Notes under the pieces: generated by a model
Seen by the model: the letters and a program-made list of their open reading frames with translations, nothing else
What the model was told of the DNA's origin: nothing
The model's database searches: none
DNA from: Syntrophaceae bacterium UBA2251
GTDB taxonomy: Bacteria > Desulfobacterota > Syntrophia > Syntrophales > UBA2251
Direction of reading: 5' to 3'
Assembly: GCA_002347815.1 (NCBI GenBank)
Contig: DDXV01000016.1
Coordinates: forward strand, 26,366 to 90,365
DNA: 64,000 nucleotides
Position numbers and translations under genes: made by a program
Shown here: piece by piece, positions 49,288 through 55,702 of the stretch
How the letters are laid out: each line of letters opens with the position of its first letter
How positions within the stretch are numbered: position 1 is the stretch's first letter

Positions 49288-49992
49288 ATGACCAAGACCG
49301 GAAAAACAGACGACGACGCCGTGCCGAGGCGGTCGATGCGGCGTCTCCGGGAAAAGGAAAACCGCTGCAACACCATCCTGAAGGCGGCCGAAACGCTGTT
49401 CGGGCAGAAGGGATACCATCAGACGAGCATCGAAGAGATTGCGGATCTGGCGGAGGTCTCGACGGGGGCCGTCTATTTTTACTTCAAGAACAAGGAAGAA
49501 CTCCTGACCAAGCTCATGCAGGAGATCGGGCACGATCTGCGCAAGGCCGTGGGCGAAGAATATCAGAAGTCGGAATTTTCTCTCGACAGCTTCCGGAATG
49601 TCGCCTTTGCGTTCCTGGGGGACTTCTGTCTGCGGCATCCCGAGAAGATCGCCATCTTCTTCCGGGAATCGGTCGGCCAGAGCGTGGAGGTCGAAGAACA
49701 GCGCAAGCGCGTCTTCGTCAAACTGACGTCGGATATCAAGGATGCCATCATCAGGATCAGCCGGGGACAGGGCAGGAATTTCGCGACGGAGCGGTCGCCG
49801 GAACTGATCGCCGTCTGCATCGTCGGGATCTACGAACGGATCGCCTGCCATTACCTGCTCTGGCAGGATCATTCCACGGAGGTCCTGCAGATGGCGGAGG
49901 AATCGGCCGCCTTCATGCTGGGCGGGGTGAACAGCCTCTTTGCCCCGGACGTCCCGAAGACCGGCCGGCGCGAGAAAAAGGCCCCGAAATAG
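49288..49992 (+). CDS. TetR-family regulator at the end of the carboxylase operon
   Basis: A 234-residue regulator. After a charged N-terminal tail, the helix-turn-helix (about 28-75) includes ETLFGQKGYHQTSIEEIADL and STGAVYFYFKNKEELL. The ligand domain is TetR-like, with a hydrophobic pocket region around IVGIYERIACHYLLW. It starts 4 bp after the dehydrogenase stop, with GGAGGG as its ribosome site, so it is co-transcribed. It is the best candidate to bind the paired TTCA-N5-TGAA palindromes 9.5 kb upstream at the operon promoter and be released by an acyl-CoA intermediate. Confidence 0.88.
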   Translation: MTKTGKTDDDAVPRRSMRRLREKENRCNTILKAAETLFGQKGYHQTSIEEIADLAEVSTGAVYFYFKNKEELLTKLMQEIGHDLRKAVGEEYQKSEFSLDSFRNVAFAFLGDFCLRHPEKIAIFFRESVGQSVEVEEQRKRVFVKLTSDIKDAIIRISRGQGRNFATERSPELIAVCIVGIYERIACHYLLWQDHSTEVLQMAEESAAFMLGGVNSLFAPDVPKTGRREKKAPK

Positions 49993-50107
49993 CGGGCCGC
50001 GTCCGGGGGCGACGGCACTCCTGGCGATTCCCCTCGCCGGCTCGCGCAACATCCGGAGAAATCCATGAGAACCTGCACCGTTTACGCCCTGACTGAGAAA
50101 TCACATT

Positions 50108-50136
50108 TATAACCCGTAAAATCGTTACGCGTTATA
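50108..50136. repeat. Interrupted 29-bp inverted repeat at the island edge
   Basis: TATAAC-C-CGTAA, loop AATCG, TTACG-C-GTTATA forms arms of 6 and 5 bp around one C/C mismatch. It sits where base composition shifts from GC-rich operon to AT-rich spacer. The spacer 49993-50483 otherwise holds only AT-rich sequence and a doubtful small ORF. Confidence 0.5.
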
Positions 50137-50275
50137 GCGACCGGAGCCAAGTCCATATTGGGCCGTATCCCGGAAATTTGCCCAGGAGATAATGGACATT
50201 AATTTGGGCATATTCTCCTTGATAAATTTAATTTTCAATGTATTTATAAAGCATTCCTAAGTAATTTCAACGGAC

Positions 50276-50500
50276 ATGGTTATGGACATCTCAAGCGAGG
50301 ATAGCTTATCGAAAGAGATCGTGAAACGTGTTGAGACCTCGCGTTTCGGTCCCGTCACCTATCAGATCGGTGTCGATCAGCGGGAAGCGGCCATGTCTTT
50401 GCGGCGTGTCGCCATCGTGAAATCAATTGTGAACGGGGCGAAAATGGCCGCGGGTTATAGATGGATTGGAGAAATTTTACCTCATGGTCTTGTCCATTAA
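50276..50500 (+). CDS. Doubtful 74-residue ORF before hsdM
   Basis: An ATG-started frame in the AT-rich spacer overlaps the first codons of hsdM. The translated product has mixed composition with no recognised motif, and only a weak ribosome site is seen. It may be a leader peptide, a remnant at the island boundary, or chance. Confidence 0.25.
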   Translation: MVMDISSEDSLSKEIVKRVETSRFGPVTYQIGVDQREAAMSLRRVAIVKSIVNGAKMAAGYRWIGEILPHGLVH

Positions 50501-52466
50501 CAAAACGAAACTAGACAACCTCGCCAGTGAGATTTGGAAATCCGCTGAACGTCTGAGGGGAAAGTTCAAGGCCTACGAATACCAGAACGTCATCCTGCCG
50601 ATCATCGTCATCCGCCGCCTCGAATGCGTATTGATCAAGTGGCGCGAGGACAAAGCCGCCGCAGTGCTCACGAAGCGCCCCGAACTCAAAGAGAAAGAGA
50701 AGGCGCTTGCCAAGCTGGTCAAGGGGCTGGAAACCAGCACGGCCCCCTTTTCCAACAAGACCGAATGGACGCTCCGCAAGGTCTATGAGGAAGACCATAC
50801 CCTCCTTGAAGACAACTTCCGGGCCTACATCAACGGATTCTCCAAGAACGTCGATGACATCATCGAGCATTTCAATTACCGCGCCACCATCGGCCAGATG
50901 GCCAAGAACAACCGCTTGGCCCCGATCCTCAACCAGTACAAGGAACTGGAACTCGGCCCGGACAACCTCTCCCCTTTGGAGATGGGCTACATCTATGAGG
51001 AGTTGCTCCGGCGTTTCTCAGAGCAGAGCGGCGAGGAGGCCGGGGAGCACTTCACCCCCCGTGAGGTGATCCGCCTCATGGTCGAACTGCTGGACTTCCC
51101 CATACCCGACCGGCACATCTCCATCTACGACCCTGCTTGCGGGACCGGCGGTATGCTGTCTGTTGCGAAAGAGCACCTGCTTGATCGTGCAGCCACCCCC
51201 GAAGAAAAGGCCGCTGTCGAAAAATACGTCACCGTACATGGGCACGAACTTTCTCCGACAAACTATGCCATCTGTCAGGCCGATCTGCTCATCAAGGATG
51301 ACAAGCAGGCCGCGGTGCACTATGGGAACTCTCTCATCCCTCATGATCCGCACAGCAAGGACCCGGGCGATCAGCTTCCGGAGTCGAAATTTCGCTTCGA
51401 CTTTATGCTCTCCAATCCACCCTTTGGCGTCACCTGGGGCGGCAAGGACGGCTACGAGACCGAGGCGCGAAAACTCAAGACGACCCGCTACCGGGCCGGG
51501 ATGCCGCGCGTGAACGATGGGGCGCTCCTCTTTCTGCAGACCATGCTCGCCAAGATGAAGCCCGCCGGGCAGGGCGAAAGCCGGATTGCCATCATCTACA
51601 ACGGCTCGCCCCTGTCCAACGGCGACTGCGGTTCGGGCGAGAGCGAGATCCGCCGCTGGATCCTGGAGAACGATTGGCTCGACGCCATCGTCATGCTGCC
51701 CGACCAGCTCTTCTACAACACCGGCATTTTCACCTACATCTGGCTGCTTCGCAGCATAAAACCCGCCTCGCACCAAGGTCGTGTCATGCTCATCGACGCC
51801 CGCCAGCAGTTCGAGAAGGAGCCGAAGTCCTTCGGCAACAAGCGCAACCGGATCACCGATACCCATCGCGCCTGGATCGAAGAGCGCTACCGCCAGGGAT
51901 GGGAGAACGGTTACAGCGACGAGCAGGTAAAGATCTTCAAGCTAGAGGACTTCTCCTACCATAAGGTCGGCGTCGTCTTCTGGCAGTTCGACGAAAACGA
52001 CCAGCCGGCCACCATCACCGAACCCTACGAGAAGGCATTCACTGCCGCGAATCTCAAAAAGGAGCAGGAGTTCTATGACAGCGACCTGACCTTCCGCATC
52101 TCCCTCAAGACCGACAAAGGCGAAGAGACCCGAAGCTTGCGGCTCAAACCCAAGGACAGTGCCGCGAAAAAATTCAAGGCCCTGATGGAGGACAAGCCGG
52201 AGGTCCTCTCCATCGAATGGACTCACCGCCACTATGTCAAGGACGACGAGTACATCCCCCGGGGCGAAGACATCGCGGCCTTCCTGAGACGGGAGATCGC
52301 CAAACCGATCATCCGCTGGCAGGACAGCCCGCAACTGGGTTACGAGATCCTGCCCAACAAATACTTCTACCGCTACCAGCCCCCTCCCCCCGCGAAGGAG
52401 CTGCTGAACGAGTTCTGGCGGCTGGAGAAGGAGGCCGAAAAGATGCTGGAGGGGCTGGGAAAATAG
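50484..52466 (+). CDS. hsdM: Type I restriction-modification DNA methyltransferase subunit
   Basis: A 660-residue N6-adenine methyltransferase. The helical N-terminal HsdM domain (about 8-150) includes AYEYQNVILPIIVIRRLE. The SAM motif DPACGTGGMLSVAKEH is near residue 214, and the catalytic motif LSNPPFGVTWGG near residue 308 is the NPPF of adenine methylases. The C-terminal third is an extension that contacts the specificity subunit. ATG at 50484 is preferred (GGAGA upstream); a TTG at 50466 is also in frame. It forms the modification part with HsdS and, with HsdR, the restriction complex. Confidence 0.95.
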   Translation: MVLSINKTKLDNLASEIWKSAERLRGKFKAYEYQNVILPIIVIRRLECVLIKWREDKAAAVLTKRPELKEKEKALAKLVKGLETSTAPFSNKTEWTLRKVYEEDHTLLEDNFRAYINGFSKNVDDIIEHFNYRATIGQMAKNNRLAPILNQYKELELGPDNLSPLEMGYIYEELLRRFSEQSGEEAGEHFTPREVIRLMVELLDFPIPDRHISIYDPACGTGGMLSVAKEHLLDRAATPEEKAAVEKYVTVHGHELSPTNYAICQADLLIKDDKQAAVHYGNSLIPHDPHSKDPGDQLPESKFRFDFMLSNPPFGVTWGGKDGYETEARKLKTTRYRAGMPRVNDGALLFLQTMLAKMKPAGQGESRIAIIYNGSPLSNGDCGSGESEIRRWILENDWLDAIVMLPDQLFYNTGIFTYIWLLRSIKPASHQGRVMLIDARQQFEKEPKSFGNKRNRITDTHRAWIEERYRQGWENGYSDEQVKIFKLEDFSYHKVGVVFWQFDENDQPATITEPYEKAFTAANLKKEQEFYDSDLTFRISLKTDKGEETRSLRLKPKDSAAKKFKALMEDKPEVLSIEWTHRHYVKDDEYIPRGEDIAAFLRREIAKPIIRWQDSPQLGYEILPNKYFYRYQPPPPAKELLNEFWRLEKEAEKMLEGLGK

Positions 52467-52502
52467 TCAAAACCTCTCTTGCCGAGCGGCAAATAGGGTG
52501 TT

Positions 52503-52527
52503 ATATATGATGCCGAATTCAGCATCA
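52503..52527 (+). promoter_or_regulatory. Operator/promoter of the first toxin-antitoxin pair
   Basis: A TATATA -10-like box (52503-52508) abuts TGATGCCGAATTCAGCATCA (52508-52527), a 20-bp palindrome with one mismatched pair. This suits autoregulation by the antitoxin or toxin-antitoxin complex. Confidence 0.6.
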
Positions 52528-52539
52528 TTGGAGGCAGCC

Positions 52540-52827
52540 ATGTCACAGATGAGCCCTTCGGAAGATATCCGATCCGTCACCGACCTGAAACGAAACACCC
52601 GGGAAATTCTGGATCATCTTCATGCCACCGGGCGACCGGTCATCCTGACAGTGAACGGCAGAGCCGATTCCGTCCTGCTCGACGTTCGGGTCTATGAAAA
52701 ACACCTTCAAGCCGGGAACCTCGCCAAACTGATCGCTACGGCGGAGCAGGACGTGGAAAAGGGCCGGACCCGCCCTGCCCGTGACTTTCTGAAGGAATTC
52801 AAGCGTGCCAAAAAAATACAAGGTTGA
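52540..52827 (+). CDS. Phd/YefM-type antitoxin
   Basis: A 95-residue antitoxin. The N-terminal half has the Phd/YefM DNA-binding pattern SVTDLKRNTREILDHLHATG and VILTVNGRADSVLLDV. The C-terminal helix should wrap the toxin. GGAGG lies 5 bp before the ATG at 52540, so this start is used although the frame opens slightly earlier. The toxin gene overlaps its end by 23 bp. It lies 73 bp after hsdM. Confidence 0.85.
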   Translation: MSQMSPSEDIRSVTDLKRNTREILDHLHATGRPVILTVNGRADSVLLDVRVYEKHLQAGNLAKLIATAEQDVEKGRTRPARDFLKEFKRAKKIQG

Positions 52828-53128
52828 CATCACCGCTTCGGCGGAGGCGGACATCACAGCCATATGGGATTACATCGCCCAGGATAATCCCGCCTCAGCC
52901 ACATCCTCCATCCTGCGCCTGGAAGAGCAGATCGGCGCATTGGAAGTCCTTCCGGAACGATGCCCCCCGGTGCCCGAGAGCGAATACCTCGGCGTAGCCT
53001 ATCATCATCAGATCTTCGGCCAATACCGGACCATCTTTAAAATCGCCGGCGCCCGGGTAATCATCATGAGGATCATCCACGGGGCGCGCCTTTTGGATAC
53101 CGAGATGTTGGAGGAGCCGGAAAAATGA
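52805..53128 (+). CDS. RelE/ParE-type toxin
   Basis: A 107-residue toxin of the RelE/ParE fold, starting with GTG inside the antitoxin gene. It shows KVDITASAEADITAIWDYIA at the N-terminus and YHHQIFGQYRTIFKIAGARV in the beta-sheet core, with Arg in the last strand region (MRIIHGARL). It probably cleaves mRNA at the ribosome or acts on gyrase; which of the two cannot be told from the sequence. Its stop overlaps the next gene by 4 bp (ATGA). Confidence 0.85.
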   Translation: MPKKYKVDITASAEADITAIWDYIAQDNPASATSSILRLEEQIGALEVLPERCPPVPESEYLGVAYHHQIFGQYRTIFKIAGARVIIMRIIHGARLLDTEMLEEPEK

Positions 53129-53493
53129 AGGCTGCGTCCTTTACCCCTCATGAATTCCTGCACCAGTCCGACTGGCAGGCCGATGCCACCCGCTTTGTCG
53201 TCTTTATGCTCGAAGCCCTGCGGGATACGCTGCATCAACTCGCTGCCGACCAAGTAGGCGACCAAGTAACCGATCAAGTAAAGTCATTTCTCCGTGTTCT
53301 GTCAGCAGGTGAAATGAACCTGTCCGATGCTATGAAGAATTTGTCGCTTGCGCACCGGCCCACCTTCCGGAGCAATTACGTCCACCCCGCCCTGAAATTG
53401 GGGCTCATCGAAATGACGCAACCGGATGCGCCGCGCAGCCCCACCCAGCGGTATCGGCTAACGCTGAAGGGCGGGGGGTATTGGAGGGGCTGA
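53125..53493 (+). CDS. Stand-alone winged-helix domain like the C-terminus of Fic/AAA-4 proteins
   Basis: A 122-residue protein. It has a DQVGDQVTDQV repeat (about 42-52) and the winged-helix stretch PTFRSNYVHPALKLGLIEMT followed by RYRLT, a tail usually found at the end of Fic-domain or AlbA-2/ATPase (RecG-like) proteins. The catalytic domain is missing, so it is either a small DNA-binding protein or a remnant. It is coupled to the toxin (ATGA overlap) and lies 7 bp before hsdS. Confidence 0.6.
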   Translation: MKAASFTPHEFLHQSDWQADATRFVVFMLEALRDTLHQLAADQVGDQVTDQVKSFLRVLSAGEMNLSDAMKNLSLAHRPTFRSNYVHPALKLGLIEMTQPDAPRSPTQRYRLTLKGGGYWRG

Positions 53494-53500
53494 AAAAAGT

Positions 53501-54844
53501 ATGAATACGGCCGTCCAATTCAATTCGATTGCACCGTGGACAAGTCTACTGCCCACAGAATGGGGACTTTGCCGACTTGATGCCGTAGCCGACGTAATAT
53601 TCAGCAACGTTGACAAACACACCATCGAGGACGAATCGCCAGTGCGGTTATGCAATTATGTTGATGTCTATCGAAACGAGCGTATTACCAGCAAGATTGA
53701 TTTCATGGAAGCATCGGCAGAGCCGCGTGAGATTACCAAGTTTCAAGTCCGTACGAATGATGTGCTGGTAACGAAGGACTCTGAAAGGCCTGACGATATT
53801 GCGATCTCTGCATTGGTTGCAGAAGATTTACCGGGCGTTATCTGTGGATATCATCTGGCGCTCATTCGTCCCCGTTCTCGAAGGATCAGCGGAGCCTTTC
53901 TGGCATGGCTTCATGCGTCGAAGCCGTTTCGTGCTCATTATGAAGCAAGGGCTGTTGGTGTAACCCGCTTTGGTCTTTCTCAACATTCATTCCGGGAGCT
54001 GTTGATTCCTCTGCCGTCCTTGACTGAGCAAGATCGGATTACGGCGTATCTGGACAAAAGTTGCGCGGCAATCGACGCGGCCGTAGCCGCCAAACGAAGC
54101 CAAATCCAGACACTGAATGCTTTGCGAAAATCAACAATCAAGAACGCGGTTACAAAGGGGCTTAACCCTTCTGTCGCGAAGCGACGTACCGACGTGCCAT
54201 GGATTCCCGAGATGCCTGAGCATTGGAGATTGACGCACGTCAAAGATGTTATGGAGTTCTTCAATACAGTCCGCATCCCGCTGAGCGCTGCTGAACGCGG
54301 AGTGATGACTGACAAAACGTTTGATTATTACGGTGCCTCCGGCGTAATTGACAAGGTCGAGTTATACCTCTTTGATGGAACCTACATTCTGATAGCGGAA
54401 GATGGTGCAAATCTATTGACAAGATCCAAGCCACTGGCGTTTCTCGCTACGGGGAAGTTTTGGGTGAACAATCACGCCCATATCCTCAAGCCTCGATGGA
54501 ACGGAGATGATGTATTCTTTGTGAATCTTCTGGAATCCCAGGATTACTCGCTCTTTGTCACTGGAGCCGCTCAACCGAAACTCACCATGGAAAACCTCGG
54601 CCGATTCCATTTGGCCGTGCCTCCGGTTGAGGAACAAAAGGAAATTGCGGCATTCATTGAAGAGAAAGATGCAGAGTTCATCAAGCTCTTCAAACAAATC
54701 GAACGTCAGATCGAAACGCTCCTCGCCTATCGAAAATCCCTGATCCACGAATGCGTTACTGGACAACGGCGGATTTCGGAGGCGGATGTTACACGGGCAC
54801 GTCGGGGTGGATCCGAGTCGGGAAGGCAAAGTGCGGTGGCATAA
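53501..54844 (+). CDS. hsdS: Type I restriction-modification specificity subunit
   Basis: A 447-residue HsdS with two target-recognition domains, each followed by a conserved helical spacer: SLTEQDRITAYLDKSCAAID (about 175) and PVEEQKEIAAFIEEKDAEFI (about 370). Each half would read one side of a bipartite DNA target. Base composition is clearly lower in GC than the flanking chromosome, as is common for exchanged hsdS genes. Start chosen at MNTAVQFNS, 7 bp after the winged-helix gene. The target sequence cannot be predicted. Confidence 0.93.
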   Translation: MNTAVQFNSIAPWTSLLPTEWGLCRLDAVADVIFSNVDKHTIEDESPVRLCNYVDVYRNERITSKIDFMEASAEPREITKFQVRTNDVLVTKDSERPDDIAISALVAEDLPGVICGYHLALIRPRSRRISGAFLAWLHASKPFRAHYEARAVGVTRFGLSQHSFRELLIPLPSLTEQDRITAYLDKSCAAIDAAVAAKRSQIQTLNALRKSTIKNAVTKGLNPSVAKRRTDVPWIPEMPEHWRLTHVKDVMEFFNTVRIPLSAAERGVMTDKTFDYYGASGVIDKVELYLFDGTYILIAEDGANLLTRSKPLAFLATGKFWVNNHAHILKPRWNGDDVFFVNLLESQDYSLFVTGAAQPKLTMENLGRFHLAVPPVEEQKEIAAFIEEKDAEFIKLFKQIERQIETLLAYRKSLIHECVTGQRRISEADVTRARRGGSESGRQSAVA

Positions 54845-54861
54845 ACAGCGGCCATCCATAT

Positions 54862-54877
54862 ACAACAATTTTGTTGT
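54862..54877 (+). promoter_or_regulatory. Operator of the HigBA pair
   Basis: ACAACAA-TT-TTGTTGT is a perfect inverted repeat 9 bp before the higB start, where HigA-type antitoxins usually bind to autoregulate. Confidence 0.6.
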
Positions 54878-54886
54878 TGCGCGATC

Positions 54887-55240
54887 ATGGATTTTACGGT
54901 AGAGTTCTACGAAACTACGACGGGGGCCTGCCCCGTGCGGGAGTTCCTCGACAACTTGAAGTCCGGCGATCCCGATGACTTCGCGGCCGTTGTGGCCGGT
55001 CTGGCAAAGCTGAAGAACCGGCAGTATCACCGGGAGCCCCTATCCAAACCGCTTGGCGACGGGCTCTTCGAACTGCGTCACGTCGGCAAGCTCAACACCC
55101 GCGTGCTCTGGTTCTTCGTACAGAATCGCCGGATTGTAGCGGTGCATGCCCTCCGCAACAAGGGGCAAAGCATCCCTATTCGGGACATCGCAACCGCCAG
55201 AGAACGGATGAAGGATTGGCAGAAAAGAGAAGCGCCATGA
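54887..55240 (+). CDS. higB: HigB-like toxin (Gp49 family, RelE superfamily)
   Basis: A 117-residue toxin with the Gp49/HigB pattern: FYETTTGACPVREFLDNL, SKPLGDGLFELRHVGKLNTR and VLWFFVQNRRIVAVHALRNK with its basic cleft. These toxins cut mRNA on the ribosome. The order is toxin then antitoxin, as in higBA, with a 4-bp ATGA overlap to the HTH gene. The pair sits between hsdS and hsdR, so its loss would disturb the restriction operon. Confidence 0.85.
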   Translation: MDFTVEFYETTTGACPVREFLDNLKSGDPDDFAAVVAGLAKLKNRQYHREPLSKPLGDGLFELRHVGKLNTRVLWFFVQNRRIVAVHALRNKGQSIPIRDIATARERMKDWQKREAP

Positions 55241-55620
55241 AAAAGACCAATTTCGACAAATACCTGGAAGAGCAACTGCAGGATTCCGCCTTCGCGGCCC
55301 GGTTCGAGCGGGCGGGCGAGGCGTGGGACGTGGCGCTCCAGATTGCAGCCCTTCGCAAGCAGGCCGGGATTTCCCAACAGGAACTTGCAAAGCGCCTCAA
55401 GATTTCCCAGCAGCAGATCAGCCGTCTGGAGTCCCCGGGATACGAGGGCCATTCCCTCAGCACGCTGCGTCGCGTGGCCAAAGTCCTGAACGCCCGGGTC
55501 CGCGTTGTCTTCGAGCCCAAGACCCCGAAAAGCGGCTTGCCTGTGCGCGAAGCGGCCTCAGGCTATCCCGTGAAAAATGGCCGAAAAGCAAGAGCCGAAA
55601 CCGGAGATTCAACCACCTGA
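55237..55620 (+). CDS. higA: HigA-like XRE-family antitoxin
   Basis: A 127-residue antitoxin with an XRE helix-turn-helix (about 38-95): IAALRKQAGISQQELAKRLK and SQQQISRLESPGYEGHS. The C-terminal 35 residues are basic and probably unstructured. The ATG at 55237 overlaps the toxin stop; an upstream in-frame ATG (55216) lies inside the toxin gene and is less likely. It should neutralise HigB and repress from the palindrome at 54862. Confidence 0.85.
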   Translation: MKKTNFDKYLEEQLQDSAFAARFERAGEAWDVALQIAALRKQAGISQQELAKRLKISQQQISRLESPGYEGHSLSTLRRVAKVLNARVRVVFEPKTPKSGLPVREAASGYPVKNGRKARAETGDSTT

Positions 55621-55693
55621 CAGAGATGCCGTTGCGATTCTCAAAACCGCTCAACCGACGATTCACGTTCCTCAACTGTTCGACTCTGCATAA
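55577..55693 (+). CDS. Possible 38-residue ORF leading into hsdR
   Basis: An ATG frame overlapping the end of higA encodes MAEKQEPKPEIQPPDRDAVA and 18 more residues, ending 9 bp before hsdR. The composition is protein-like (acidic, Pro-rich) but the ribosome site is poor. It may couple hsdR translation or be chance. Confidence 0.3.
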   Translation: MAEKQEPKPEIQPPDRDAVAILKTAQPTIHVPQLFDSA

Positions 55694-55702
55694 GGATGGA
55701 TC

